The notes: generated from the letters alone by a model not told the origin. A stretch of DNA of 64,000 bases from Actinopolyspora lacussalsi subsp. righensis (GCF_900116555.1 NZ_FPAT01000008.1:170055-234054); one strand, 5' to 3'; positions 18,062 through 27,535 are shown, counted from the stretch's first letter. A program made the numbers and translations.

Positions 18062-19114
18062 GTGCAGACAGCGACAACGACCTGGCCCGACCTGCTGAAC
18101 CGGCTCGTCTCCCACGAGGATCTCTCGGTCGCCGAGACCTCCTGGGCCATGGACCAGGTCATGACCGGCGAAGCCACTCCAGCCAGGGTCGCGGCGTTCG
18201 CGGTCGCGCTGCGCGCCAAGGGCGAGAGCTCTTCCGAGATCATCGGAATGGCCGACACGATGCTCTCGCACGCACGGCAGCTCGACATCTCCACTCGTGC
18301 CGTCGACGTGGTGGGAACCGGCGGCGATCGTGCCGGCACGGTGAACATCTCCACGATGACCTCGATCGTGCTGGCCGCGTGCGGCAACGCTGTGGTCAAG
18401 CACGGTAATCGCGCGGCCTCGTCGAAGTGCGGCACCGCCGACGTGCTCGAAGAGCTCGGAGTGGCGATCGACCTGCCGCCCGAGGGTGTCGAGCGATGTG
18501 TGACGGAACTGGGGATCGGATTCTGCTTCGCGGGGCTGTTCCACCCCGCCTTCAAGCACACCTCCGCTCCCCGGCGGGAGATCGGCATTCCCACCGCGTT
18601 CAACGTGCTCGGCCCGCTGACCAATCCGGCTCGCCCGACCAGTGGTCTGATCGGGTGCGCGGACCGCAGGCTGGCACCGGTCATGGCCGAGGTGTTCGCC
18701 CGACGGGGCCACTCGGTACTGCTGGTCAGCGGGGACGACGGGATGGACGAGATCACCACGACGACGACCAGCACTGCCTGGGTCATCGGTGAGGGCACCG
18801 TCCGGGGGGAGCGGATCGACCCCACCGCGTTGGGCCTGTCGTTGACCGAGCCCGAACAGCTGCAGGGGGGCGACGCGACGGTGAACGCCGGAGTGGTCCG
18901 CGATCTGCTGAACGGAACCCGAGGGCCGGTGCGGGACGCGGTGCTGCTGAACACCGCGGGGGCGATCGCCGCCTACGAAGGGCCCATCACCGATCTGAAC
19001 GGAAAGCTGGCCGACGGTATCGAGCGCGCTGCCGAGGCCATCGACTCCGGCGCCGCCGCACGGCTGCTCGACTCCTGGACGGAACTCTCCGGAAAACTGC
19101 GGGAGCACGCCTGA
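18062..19114 (+). CDS. trpD: Anthranilate phosphoribosyltransferase
   Basis: A 350-residue tryptophan-pathway enzyme joining anthranilate and PRPP. The PRPP-binding GTGGD motif and VNISTMTS loop are near residues 84-98, KHGNRAASSKCG near 112, and the anthranilate-site HPAF.H segment near 160. GTG at 18062 is used as start. The rest of the trp operon is elsewhere, as in mycobacteria, where trpD also sits beside ctaE. A decayed phosphoesterase gene overlaps its stop codon. Confidence 0.96.
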   Translation: MQTATTTWPDLLNRLVSHEDLSVAETSWAMDQVMTGEATPARVAAFAVALRAKGESSSEIIGMADTMLSHARQLDISTRAVDVVGTGGDRAGTVNISTMTSIVLAACGNAVVKHGNRAASSKCGTADVLEELGVAIDLPPEGVERCVTELGIGFCFAGLFHPAFKHTSAPRREIGIPTAFNVLGPLTNPARPTSGLIGCADRRLAPVMAEVFARRGHSVLLVSGDDGMDEITTTTTSTAWVIGEGTVRGERIDPTALGLSLTEPEQLQGGDATVNAGVVRDLLNGTRGPVRDAVLLNTAGAIAAYEGPITDLNGKLADGIERAAEAIDSGAAARLLDSWTELSGKLREHA

Positions 19115-19242
19115 GCACGAACGAATCCGTCCCCCGACAGCATTATCCCGACGAGACCGGCTGCTCCGATCGGCTGGTCGTGGCACAGCTGAGCGATCCA
19201 CACCTGGACGGCGGCGAGCACAGCGCTGTTCGTGCTCTGTGA
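19111..19242 (+). pseudogene. Truncated CpdA-like metallophosphoesterase remnant
   Basis: A 43-codon open stretch overlaps the trpD stop and reads LVVAQLSDPHLDGGEHSAV before a stop at 19240-19242. AQLSDPHLDGG is the N-terminal first metal motif of the cAMP phosphodiesterase CpdA/Icc family; the remaining 230 or so residues are missing. The position where a coupled ATG or GTG would be expected is CTG. A repeat module and repeat element follow at 19307-19382, so a rearrangement probably removed the gene body. Confidence 0.65.
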
Positions 19243-19306
19243 CTCCACGGTTCCCCGCGATAGCGGCGATGTTGTGGGGACACGCGCACACCTCGGTACG
19301 GCGTCG

Positions 19307-19382
19307 ATTTCTCGCGAAATCGCCGCGCCCCACCCGATGTCGGGGCGCCCGCGACGAGAGCCGCACGAACGGTTCCGCCACG
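19307..19382 (-). repeat. Repeat element R1 (partial) with palindromic module P1
   Basis: On the minus strand, GCGGAACC (from 19378), GCGGCTCTCG and CCCCGACATCGGG follow in the same order as in the full copies at 23.5 and 34.3 kb. The right half is missing, and the sequence runs straight into the palindromic module (core ATTTCTCGCGAAAT at 19307-19320). It lies between the trpD-side remnant and the convergent Lrp-like gene. Confidence 0.75.
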
Positions 19383-19417
19383 CGACCGGTCCGGCAAACC
19401 GACCGGAAGAGTTCGGC

Positions 19418-19699
19418 TCAGGACTCCAGGCCGATGGAAAAGGCGTCCTCGGAGTCCTGCTTCGAGTACGACCGGAACGCGATGTGGGTGTCGGTGTCCA
19501 CCACTCCGTCGACCTTGTTGATCGCGCCCGGCACGATCTCGGCGATCCGCTCGTGCTCGGACGCACGGATCACGGCGATCAGATCCACGTCGCCCGCACA
19601 GGAGTAGACCTCGGTGACACCGTCGATGTCGGCGATCTCCTGCGCGGCCTCCGTCAGGCGATCAGCGGCGGTTTGGATCAGCACGAACGCGGTAATCAC
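19418..19699 (-). CDS. Stand-alone Lrp/AsnC ligand-binding (RAM) domain protein
   Basis: A 93-residue protein that is only the effector-binding half of an Lrp/AsnC regulator: TAFVLIQTAADRL begins the first strand and helix and GDVDLIAVIRA is the conserved second-strand motif of the RAM domain. It has no helix-turn-helix. Such SraA/Lrp-RAM proteins form oligomers that bind amino acids and may modulate full-length Lrp partners (established for the fold; the role here is inferred). It precedes ctaF in the minus-strand order and may sense amino acids in the trpD/asnB neighbourhood. Confidence 0.85.
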   Translation of the reverse strand: MITAFVLIQTAADRLTEAAQEIADIDGVTEVYSCAGDVDLIAVIRASEHERIAEIVPGAINKVDGVVDTDTHIAFRSYSKQDSEDAFSIGLES

Positions 19700-19769
19700 G
19701 GTTGCGGACCTCCTACGGCGGCGGCTCGGCTCCCTCGCGTCGGCCGGACGTGAGGGAGCGTACTCGGGC

Positions 19770-20168
19770 TCACTCGTGGTTGGGGCCGGTGTGGTACTCG
19801 AAGACGAGCCCGGAGACGGTGATCAGTACCGCGCCCGCGCTGAGCACGATCATCCAGACGTGGCCGAAGGCCAGGGCCACACCGGTCAGGGCCGAGGCAG
19901 CCGCCAGCCCGAAGGGCCAGTAGCTGCCGGGGCTGAAGAACCCGAGGTCACCGGCACCGTCACTGATCTCGGCCTCCTCACGGTCCTCCGGACGCAACTC
20001 GATGCGACGAGCGACGAACTGGAAGTAGCTGCCGATCAGCAGTGACAGCGCACCGACCAGGATCAGCGCCACCGTCCCCACCGGTTCCTTGGCCCAGAGC
20101 CCGTAGACCAGGGCCGACAGGAAGAAGAAGAAGGTAATGATGTTGAAGATCTTGGCTTCGACCCTCAT
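19770..20168 (-). CDS. ctaF: Cytochrome c oxidase subunit 4 (actinobacterial)
   Basis: A 132-residue membrane protein with four hydrophobic segments, opening MRVEAKIFNIITFFFFLSAL, the usual start of actinobacterial aa3 oxidase subunit IV. FFSPGSYWPFGLAAASAL and the C-terminal GLVFEYHTGP are also family features. It is an accessory structural subunit of the supercomplex. It lies 69 bp downstream of ctaC on the same strand, a ctaC-ctaF pair conserved across actinobacteria. Confidence 0.94.
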   Translation of the reverse strand: MRVEAKIFNIITFFFFLSALVYGLWAKEPVGTVALILVGALSLLIGSYFQFVARRIELRPEDREEAEISDGAGDLGFFSPGSYWPFGLAAASALTGVALAFGHVWMIVLSAGAVLITVSGLVFEYHTGPNHE

Positions 20169-20237
20169 GGAGTCCTCACTCTCACCCCGTACGCCGCGTC
20201 CGGCGCACTCGTGTGACCTGGTTTCCCGTCGACACCG

Positions 20238-21179
20238 TCAGTTACCCGCGCCGACGGCCTGACCATCCTGCCGCGGACTCGAGCTCTGCCGGTCCGGATC
20301 GAACGGGATGGTCGTCACCGAGTTCGGGTTGCAGAGCTCACCGCAGTCCATCTCGGTCAACGCCTCGGCCGTGGTGTAGGGCTGGCCCGTGCTCGGGTTC
20401 ACCTGCGTACGCAGGTCCATGAAGCGCTCGAACTTGTCCGGTGAGAGCGCACGCACCTCGAAGTTCATCATCGAGTGGTAGGTACCGCACAGTTCGGCGC
20501 AGCGTCCGACGAACGATCCCTCACGGTCGATCGTGTTCTGGAAGACGTTGTCCTGGTTGTTCTTGTCCGGGTGCGGGAAAGTGTCCCGCTTGAAGTGGAA
20601 CTTGGGGACGAAGAACGAGTGGATGACGTCCTTGGAGCTGAGCCGGTACTCGACGTTGGAGTCGGTCGGCAACACCAACAGCGGCGTCCAGTCGGTGGTG
20701 CCGACGGTGTTGACCGCTTCACCGTTCGGGGTGGTGTAACCCGGGTAGCGGAACTCCCAGTTCCACTGGAACGAGATCACGTCGACGGCGACGTCCGGCT
20801 CCTCCTCGGCCTGCACCTCCTGCTGCGTCGTGGCAGTGAAGTAGAACAGCACGACGACCATCACGAAGGGGATGACCGTGTATATGATCTCGAGCGGGTT
20901 GTTGTACTGGAACTGACGAGGCAGCTCGTCACTCTTCTTGCGGTGGAAAGCCACCGTCCAGAAGATCAGTCCCCATACGAGCACACCAACCGCGAGAGCC
21001 GCGATCACCGACCAGGTCCAGAGCTGGCGCATCGACTCGGCGTCACTGGTGACACCGGTGGGCCAGCCGAACCGCAGGACCTGGTCAGGGGAGCAGCCCG
21101 TGGCCACGACACACACCAAGCCGACCAGTCCACCGACCTTGACCAGCCGTGGCACTCGGGTCCCGTCCTTCAGGGCCAC
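20238..21179 (-). CDS. ctaC: Cytochrome c oxidase subunit II (lipoprotein)
   Basis: A 313-residue CuA-bearing subunit of aa3 oxidase. A signal peptide ends in VVATGC (lipid-attachment Cys29), two transmembrane helices follow (about 52-75 and 100-122), then the cupredoxin domain. The CuA ligands are C227, C231, H235 and M238 in CAELCGTYHSMM, with WNWEFRYPGY the aromatic electron-entry region. GTG at 21179 is chosen because GGAGGAGG lies 9 nt upstream; the open frame continues to 21362 but would put the signal peptide in mid-protein. It receives electrons from QcrC. Confidence 0.95.
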   Translation of the reverse strand: MALKDGTRVPRLVKVGGLVGLVCVVATGCSPDQVLRFGWPTGVTSDAESMRQLWTWSVIAALAVGVLVWGLIFWTVAFHRKKSDELPRQFQYNNPLEIIYTVIPFVMVVVLFYFTATTQQEVQAEEEPDVAVDVISFQWNWEFRYPGYTTPNGEAVNTVGTTDWTPLLVLPTDSNVEYRLSSKDVIHSFFVPKFHFKRDTFPHPDKNNQDNVFQNTIDREGSFVGRCAELCGTYHSMMNFEVRALSPDKFERFMDLRTQVNPSTGQPYTTAEALTEMDCGELCNPNSVTTIPFDPDRQSSSPRQDGQAVGAGN

Positions 21180-21543
21180 TGCGCGACGCCTCCTCCATGT
21201 GAAACTCACCGGCACGGCGCTGGCGTTGATCCCCGCCTCGTGTTCGGGACGGAAGATCGGCCGCCGGAATACTGTAGCGACCCTAGCCCAGTAGTAGCCG
21301 CGATACTGCTCCGGGGTCACGACACCGCCCGAATCATGGTCGTGCCCGTGACCGAAGATCACCAGTCAGTCACTCCGCCGTACGACGCGCGGTGAACACC
21401 GGGCGCCGTCGACCGGAGCACCGGCACAATGAACCCGTGCGTGCGGTTCGCCCGCAGGCGCACGGCATACTGTAGAACCGGATCACCCCTATTGGGCTTG
21501 AGCGAAATCCGACAACCCGCGACACGAGAGGTGCGCGAGACGC
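21180..21543. other. 364-bp divergent ctaC/asnB promoter region
   Basis: It holds the ctaC Shine-Dalgarno on the minus strand and a -10-like TACTGT (21468-21473) facing asnB with about 70 nt of leader. A frame in phase with ctaC stays open to 21362 but is not needed for the protein. No palindromic module or repeat copy is present. Confidence 0.5.
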
Positions 21544-23472
21544 GTGTGCGGCCTGCTTGGACTGGTTTGTCCCACCGAAGAGAACGCAAGCAACGCAACG
21601 AACGCGGTGGCCAACGCGCTGCCGTGTCAGCGGCACCGAGGACCGGACGAGAGTGACACGTGGCAGGGCGGCGAGGTCGTCTTCGGTTTCAACCGCCTGT
21701 CGGTCATCGACGTCGAGCATTCGCACCAGCCGCTGAGCTGGGGGCCGCCGGAATCACCGGGCAGGTACACGATCCTGTTCAACGGTGAGATCTACAACTA
21801 CCTCGAACTGCGGGCCGAACTGACCGAGCAGTACGGCGCCGCGTTCAACACCGACGGGGACAGCGAGACGATCATCGTCGCCTACCACTACCTCGGGACT
21901 TCGATGGTGGGGCGGCTACGCGGGATGTTCGCGTTCCTGATCTGGGACAACGACCGGCACGTGGTGTTCGGCGCCAGGGATCCCTTCGGGATCAAGCCGA
22001 TGTACTACGCGACCGGCCCCAACGGGGTCGGTTTCGCCAGTGAGAAGAAGAGCCTGCTGCACCTCGCGGCGACGCTGGGGATCAACGAGGACGTCGACCG
22101 GCGTTCGCTGCAGCACTACCTGCTGCTGCAGTACGTGCCGGAGCCGGAATCGCTGCACCGTTCGATCAGGCGGATCGAGTCGGGCACCTCGTTCACCGTG
22201 GCCCCGGGTGGGCAACTGGTCACCGAGCGGTACTTCTCCCCCAACTTCACCTCGCGTGAGATTCACAACGACGGCGAGGCCAACCGGCTGCACAACGAGA
22301 TCGTCGACGTGATGCGCGACTCGGTGGCCAAGCACATGCGTGCCGATGTCACCGTCGGTGCCTTCCTCTCCGGCGGAATCGACTCGACGGCCATCGCCGC
22401 GCTGGCCAAGGAGCACAATCCGGACCTGATCACGTTCACCACCGGGTTCGAGCGGCAGGGCTACTCGGAAGTGGACGTGGCCGCGGAATCGGCGGCGGCC
22501 ATCGGGGTGAAGCACGTCGTGCGTACGGTCTCCGCCGAGGAGATGATGCGGACGCTGCCGCTGATCATCTGGTACCTGGACGATCCGGTGGCGGACCCCG
22601 CGCTGGTTCCGCTGTGGTTCATCGCCAGGGAGGCGCGCAAGCACGTCAAGGTCGTGCTCTCCGGCGAGGGCGCCGACGAACTGTTCGGCGGGTACTCGAT
22701 CTACCGGGAACCGCTCTCGTTGGCCCCGTTCGAGCGGGTCCCCGGATCCGTGCGCAAGGTGATGGGTCGGGTCTCGACCGCGATCCCGGAAGGGGTGCGC
22801 GGCAAGGACCTGCTCCGGCGAGGTGCGCTGCCGTTGGAGGAACGCTACTACGGCAACGCGCGGATCTTCCGCGACGACGAGTTGCGGAACCTGCTGCCGG
22901 ACTACGACCCGCACGTTTCGCACACCGACGTGACGGCGGCGGCCTACCGGACCTCGCAGGGCTGGGACCCGGTGACCCGGATGCAGCACGTGGACCTGTT
23001 CACCTGGCTGCGGGGGGACATCCTCGTCAAGGCCGACAAGGTGACCATGGCCAATTCCCTGGAACTGCGGGTTCCGTTCCTCGACAACGAGGTGTTCCGG
23101 ACGGCGAGCACGATCCCGCTGGAGCAGAAGATCACCAAGGACACCACCAAGTACGCGCTGCGCCGTGCGCTGGCCAAGGTGGTTCCCGGCCACGTGCTCA
23201 ACCGGCGCAAGCTCGGTTTCCCCGTCCCGATCCGACACTGGTTGCGGGACGAGATGCACGACTGGGCACGCGACATCATCAAGGAGTCCCAGACCGACGC
23301 CCTGCTGAACAAACCGGCGGTGCTGCAGTTGCTGGAGGAACACCGTTCCGGAGTGCTGGACCACAGTCGCAGGCTGTGGGCGCTGCTGGTGTTCATGATC
23401 TGGCACGGGATATTCGTGGAGAACCGGCTCACGCCCCAGGTGCCGGAACCGCACTACCCCGTGAAGCTTTAG
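21544..23472 (+). CDS. asnB: Asparagine synthetase (glutamine-hydrolysing)
   Basis: A 642-residue class II glutamine amidotransferase. The nucleophile is Cys2 directly after the GTG start (MCGLLGL), with RHRGPDES and LFNGEIYNY of the glutaminase domain, and the ATP-pyrophosphatase motif LSGGIDSTAIAA near residue 280 in the synthetase half. It makes Asn from Asp and Gln; in mycobacteria the syntenic asnB (Rv2201) is also linked to amidation of peptidoglycan or related targets. A full-length repeat element follows 39 bp past the stop. Confidence 0.94.
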   Translation: MCGLLGLVCPTEENASNATNAVANALPCQRHRGPDESDTWQGGEVVFGFNRLSVIDVEHSHQPLSWGPPESPGRYTILFNGEIYNYLELRAELTEQYGAAFNTDGDSETIIVAYHYLGTSMVGRLRGMFAFLIWDNDRHVVFGARDPFGIKPMYYATGPNGVGFASEKKSLLHLAATLGINEDVDRRSLQHYLLLQYVPEPESLHRSIRRIESGTSFTVAPGGQLVTERYFSPNFTSREIHNDGEANRLHNEIVDVMRDSVAKHMRADVTVGAFLSGGIDSTAIAALAKEHNPDLITFTTGFERQGYSEVDVAAESAAAIGVKHVVRTVSAEEMMRTLPLIIWYLDDPVADPALVPLWFIAREARKHVKVVLSGEGADELFGGYSIYREPLSLAPFERVPGSVRKVMGRVSTAIPEGVRGKDLLRRGALPLEERYYGNARIFRDDELRNLLPDYDPHVSHTDVTAAAYRTSQGWDPVTRMQHVDLFTWLRGDILVKADKVTMANSLELRVPFLDNEVFRTASTIPLEQKITKDTTKYALRRALAKVVPGHVLNRRKLGFPVPIRHWLRDEMHDWARDIIKESQTDALLNKPAVLQLLEEHRSGVLDHSRRLWALLVFMIWHGIFVENRLTPQVPEPHYPVKL

Positions 23473-23511
23473 TGAATCTCTGGTGGCCCGGTTTTCCTAG
23501 CCGATCACGTG

Positions 23512-23620
23512 GCGGAACCTCTGGCACGGCTCTCGCTGCGGGTGTCCCGACATCGGGTAGTCACTACACAACGTCGGGGCCGTCCTCGCGAGAGCCGCAC
23601 CGGAGAACCCGCGGCGGTGC
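23512..23620 (+). repeat. Intergenic structured repeat R2 (109 bp)
   Basis: Full-length copy of a repeat family. It opens GCGGAACCTCTGGCACGGCT, has an outer inverted pair (CGGCTCTCGC with GCGAGAGCCG), inner CCCGACATCGGG and CCCGAC...GTCGGG pairings, and ends GCGGCGGTGC. The copy at 34275-34383 has the same length and differs at only about ten positions, mostly in two short blocks. It lies after asnB. Confidence 0.85.
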
Positions 23621-23691
23621 CGACCGCGTGAGTGGCCGGAGTTCGGCCTACGAGGGTGGTCGGTTCGGCACTGCCTCGCACCGGCGCGGCG

Positions 23692-23705
23692 ATTTCGCGA
23701 GAAAT
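23692..23705. repeat. Palindromic module P2 (inverted orientation)
   Basis: Core ATTTCGCGAGAAAT, the reverse complement of the 5865 and 34458 copies, inside GGCGCGGCGATTTCGCGAGA and AATCGACGCCGC. It is 71 bp downstream of repeat R2 and 31 bp before the end of the oppositely oriented oxidoreductase gene. Confidence 0.8.
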
Positions 23706-23736
23706 CGACGCCGCAGCGGCGGTCGAGCGGCGGTGT

Positions 23737-25164
23737 TCAGCCGGCGGTCGGGGTCGGCGTCGCGGTGCTCCGCTCCGGCGCGGCAGCGGGAACAATGTCG
23801 TGCCAGCGGTTGAAGACGTTGTCCGGGTCGTACTCCGCCTTGACCCGTGCGAGTCGCCGGTAGTTGTCGTCGCCGTAGCCGGCCACCACCCGTTCGTGCC
23901 CCTCGTCACCGATGAAGTTGAGGTAGACCGCTCCGGTGGTCCACGGCCGCATGTCCGCACGGAGCTCGCGCACCCAGCGGATGGCCCGCTCGTCGGTGGC
24001 GGCGTCCGACCACAGCCCGAGCGGGTGGACCACCCATGGAACCGCGCGGTCGGACATCGCCGCACCCACCCCGTTGGCCGAGACCGCGCCACCCCACGGC
24101 AGCAGCGCGTGCTGCGCCGGGGACGGCACCGGCATGTCGTTCGCCCGGGCGCAGAACCGGTCCAGCGCCTCGTCGGGCAGCTCGGCCATGTGTTCGGCCG
24201 ACCAGTAGTTGCGGTACCCGGGTGGATCGTCCAGCAGTGACTGCAGGTCGGCGTAGTCGATGTCGGTGATCAGCTGTCCGGCGGGGCGCAGCCCCAGCAG
24301 CGGCCGGATCCGCTCGCGCAGCTCCGACTCGTCGCCCATGAAAGTGACCAGGACGGCACAGCACAGCGTGTCGACGAGTTCGGCAGGCACGAAATCCTCC
24401 GGCGGCCCGGTCAGGTAGATCAGCCCACCGCTGATCTCGTCCGGTGCTCCCGCGATGAAATCGCGATACTCGCCCGCCACGGCACGACCCCGTGTCGCGG
24501 GCCAGAGCAACAACGCCATCGAGAATTCCGGAATCTCGTGCAACCGGAATGTCAGCGAGGTGGCGATCCCGAAATTGCCTCCCCCGCCGTGCAGTGCCCA
24601 GAACAGTTCCGGATTCCGTTCCGCGTCGGCTGTCACCCGATCTCCCGAAGCGGTGACGAGCTCGACCGACACCAGGCTGTCGCAGGCCAGTCCCCATTTC
24701 CGTTCCATCCAGCCGGAACCGCCTCCGAGGGTCAGTCCGGCCACTCCGGTCGTGGAGACCCGGCCTCCGGTGGTGGCGAGCTTGTGGGGGCGTCCCGCCC
24801 CGTCGAACTCTCCCCAGAGCGTGCCGCCGCCCACCGTGGCCAACAGGTTCTGCGGCTCCACCGTCACCCGGTTGAACCGGCGCATGTCGATGACCAGCCC
24901 ACCGTCGACGAGACCCGCACCGGCAACGCTGTGCCCGCCGCCGCGCACCGCGACTTCGAGGTCGTGTTCCCCGGCGAAGTCCAGGGACCTGCGAATGTCG
25001 TCGATGTCGGCGCAGGCCGCGATCGCCGCGGGCCGCGATTCGATCATCGCGTTGAAGATCTCGCGCTGCCTCTCGTAGTCCGCGTCGCGCGGTGTGTGAA
25101 TCACACCGTGGAAACCGCCGCGGAGTCGATCGACAGTCGCCGGGTCCACATCCCGCACTGTCAT
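23737..25164 (-). CDS. FAD-linked oxidoreductase (BBE/VAO-type)
   Basis: A 475-residue flavoprotein of the PCMH/berberine-bridge class. RGGGHSVAGAG (near residue 78) carries the histidine that covalently binds FAD in this family, TTGGRVSTTGVAGLTLGGG is the second FAD-binding stretch, and the C-terminal EYDPDNVFNRWHDI is the BBE motif. It should oxidise an alcohol, sugar or secondary metabolite with O2; the substrate is unknown. No signal peptide is seen. It lies in an accessory stretch between asnB and proA. Its upstream region (25165-25378) holds nothing recognisable. Confidence 0.88.
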   Translation of the reverse strand: MTVRDVDPATVDRLRGGFHGVIHTPRDADYERQREIFNAMIESRPAAIAACADIDDIRRSLDFAGEHDLEVAVRGGGHSVAGAGLVDGGLVIDMRRFNRVTVEPQNLLATVGGGTLWGEFDGAGRPHKLATTGGRVSTTGVAGLTLGGGSGWMERKWGLACDSLVSVELVTASGDRVTADAERNPELFWALHGGGGNFGIATSLTFRLHEIPEFSMALLLWPATRGRAVAGEYRDFIAGAPDEISGGLIYLTGPPEDFVPAELVDTLCCAVLVTFMGDESELRERIRPLLGLRPAGQLITDIDYADLQSLLDDPPGYRNYWSAEHMAELPDEALDRFCARANDMPVPSPAQHALLPWGGAVSANGVGAAMSDRAVPWVVHPLGLWSDAATDERAIRWVRELRADMRPWTTGAVYLNFIGDEGHERVVAGYGDDNYRRLARVKAEYDPDNVFNRWHDIVPAAAPERSTATPTPTAG

Positions 25165-25378
25165 GTCCGGTCACCTCGGATCCCGGGGAGCTACGTCTGG
25201 GACGCGGGCGGGCCGCACCGAGCCGCCCGTTGCACGGACACTAGGGAGTGCGGGCGGGTGAGGACAGAGCACGAAGTCCATAGCACCCGGCAGGGGGTCC
25301 GGCTTCGACCGCCACCGCCCGACGCCCCGGAACTCCACCGGGGCACCGGGCTCTCGCCGCCGGTCGTCGCCACATCGT

Positions 25379-27535
25379 TCAGTCGGTGTAGCGCCGGGCC
25401 ACCACGTCCGGTGTCTCCAGATTCCTGCCCGCGTCCATGTTGTTCGCCAGCTGGACGAACTGGCTCATGGACCACGCGAGCGGAGTCGCCGATCCGGTTC
25501 CCTCCCCGAACACGAAGCCGTTCTCGGACGGCCTGTCCCAGACCTGTTCGGGAATGAGGTAGCCCTCGTTGGCCATCCTGGCCATCGTCTCCAGATGAGT
25601 ACCGGCCGAATCGCCGGAGGCGATCTCGTACTCACCGCGTTCGCCCGTCAGCAACGGCCAGAGCCTGCCGATGCCCGTTCCGGTGTAGGGCTCACCGCCC
25701 GCGGCCTCGCCGTAACCGTCGTGGTTGTAGCGGTACCAGCCGGGACCGTTCGGAGTCCGGACCAGCAGCCGGTCGTCGGTTTCGGACAGCGAGTCGAGCA
25801 CCGCCGGATCGTCGGCGGGCTTGACGCCGAGCCGCACCAGTTCCAGGAATCCCGCGTCGACCACGGCACGTTCGTCGTGACATCCGCCCCCGTTGTTCAG
25901 ACACAGCTGGTTACCGTTGTTCGGATCACCGTCGTCATCCACACGCAGGTAGTACTCGCCGTCACCGTGCGGGCCGGTCGTGGTGAAGGTCCAGTCCGTC
26001 ACCTTGCGCTGCCATTCGTCGGCGGTGGCGAGATACCGTCGTGCCGCCTGCCGGTCACCGTGCTGTCGGGCGATGTCAGCCGCGGTGACCAGGCCCGCGA
26101 TCTCGGCCGCGATGGTCGAGGGGGAATAACCGCTTTCCTCCTCCCAACGCTCCTGCGGGGTGGCGGGACCGTTCTCGACGATGAAGTCGGCGGACTTCCG
26201 GAGCTTGGTCCACTCCGCGTCACCGGTCCGGCCCAGCTGCTGCGCCAGCACGATGGGATAGGCGACTTCGTCCAGCTGCAGACTCGGCCAGTGGGGTTCG
26301 CCGTCGAGCCAGGTGTTCTGCGGGAACGAACCGTCCTCCCGCCACTGCACGTTCAGCAGGTAGTCGAGCGCTCTGTTGGCGGCGGCGCGATCGCCCAGTG
26401 CCATCGCGGCCGTCGCAGTATGGTACAGATCACGCGACCACACCAGGTGGTAACCGCCGGTGCAGCAGCTGTCGGCGTTCTTGGCACCACCCCACGGAAT
26501 CGAGGTGGACGCCACGAAAGCACCTCGGTAGGTCTTGTCCTCCTGGGACTTCAGCGTCATGGCGGCGACGTTGTACTGGGTGGTCAACCCGCGCGAGGCC
26601 ACCGATTCGGGAACCCGGTCGAGCGAGGCGAGGTAGCGGTGCCAACCCGCGTCGTACTCGTGCCTGGCCGCGCCGTAACCGTTCGCCAGCGCGCCATGTG
26701 CCGCGCTCTTCGCCGCCGCCCTGTCGCCGCCGAAGCCGAGCGCGAGCGTGAACGTGGTGTCGGTCTCGACCGGAACGCGAGCCGTCTGCACGAGATTTCC
26801 GGTTTCGTCCGCCCGGTCGTAGCGATTGTCGAGCCGGTGATCTGCGCGGAGATCGCGGTAACCGTCGCTGGACGTACCGCTGTAACCGCTCGTGGCGGCG
26901 CTGAAGCCGTTCGAAGCGGCCAGCGCGCTGGCGACCTCACCGTCACTGGCGACCAGGGTGCCTCCGGAAGTGGCTCCGCTGTCGCCCATCCCGCTGCCGT
27001 TGAGCGAGGGGTTGTACAGCGCGTAGAGCCGCAGCGGCCCACCCTCCAGCACCTCGAAACGCGTCCGGACCAGCAGCACCGAACGCCGCGGATCGGTTAT
27101 GTAGGTTTTGGTGATGCGGTATCTGCCGTCGCGGTCGGTGTTGACCTGCCGGTACCGCAGCGAGCGCGAGTCGGGCAGCAGGATCCGGCTCGTGGTGGCG
27201 TCGCGCTCCAGTTCGGTGAAGCTCCGCCCGTCGCTGACGACGTACTGCATGTCCTGCACGTTCGGCACGTCCAGGCGCGGGTAGTAGACCTCGTTGAGAA
27301 TTCCCTGCCCCAGGGTGTGCCAGACCTTCGACTCCAGTGTGGTGGAAGTGCCGACACCTCGTTTGGCACCCGTGGTCCACGCGGAGGACATGCCCGGAGC
27401 GCCCGGCGCGGTCGCGGAAACCGCTCCGGCCGGTACACCCGACCCGAGGACGGTCACCAGGGCGAGCACAGCGGCGGAGAACGCAGCCGAGCGGCTGGCC
27501 GCCCTCCTCGTTCCCCGCTTCGGCGGTAATCCCAT
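25379..27535 (-). CDS. Secreted glycoside hydrolase family 15 (glucoamylase/glucodextranase type)
   Basis: An exported enzyme of about 718 residues with a Sec signal peptide (RRAASRSAAFSAAVLALVTV, cleavage near GVPAGAVSA). An N-terminal beta-sandwich (about 50-290) precedes an (alpha/alpha)6 barrel. Catalytic candidates are the acid in RWEEESGYSPSTIAAE and the base Glu in LIPEQVWD, both standard for glucodextranase-like GH15. It should release glucose from the non-reducing ends of starch or dextran outside the cell. ATG at 27535 is best spaced from GGAAAGGA; 27538 is an alternative. It is absent from the syntenic mycobacterial block, so probably acquired or lineage-specific. Confidence 0.9.
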   Translation of the reverse strand: MGLPPKRGTRRAASRSAAFSAAVLALVTVLGSGVPAGAVSATAPGAPGMSSAWTTGAKRGVGTSTTLESKVWHTLGQGILNEVYYPRLDVPNVQDMQYVVSDGRSFTELERDATTSRILLPDSRSLRYRQVNTDRDGRYRITKTYITDPRRSVLLVRTRFEVLEGGPLRLYALYNPSLNGSGMGDSGATSGGTLVASDGEVASALAASNGFSAATSGYSGTSSDGYRDLRADHRLDNRYDRADETGNLVQTARVPVETDTTFTLALGFGGDRAAAKSAAHGALANGYGAARHEYDAGWHRYLASLDRVPESVASRGLTTQYNVAAMTLKSQEDKTYRGAFVASTSIPWGGAKNADSCCTGGYHLVWSRDLYHTATAAMALGDRAAANRALDYLLNVQWREDGSFPQNTWLDGEPHWPSLQLDEVAYPIVLAQQLGRTGDAEWTKLRKSADFIVENGPATPQERWEEESGYSPSTIAAEIAGLVTAADIARQHGDRQAARRYLATADEWQRKVTDWTFTTTGPHGDGEYYLRVDDDGDPNNGNQLCLNNGGGCHDERAVVDAGFLELVRLGVKPADDPAVLDSLSETDDRLLVRTPNGPGWYRYNHDGYGEAAGGEPYTGTGIGRLWPLLTGERGEYEIASGDSAGTHLETMARMANEGYLIPEQVWDRPSENGFVFGEGTGSATPLAWSMSQFVQLANNMDAGRNLETPDVVARRYTD

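Noticed and set aside
23906..25174. Long overlapping frame across the FAD oxidoreductase
   Set aside because: Arg/Gly/Ala-rich composition typical of GC-driven shadow frames; the 475-residue frame has clear FAD motifs.
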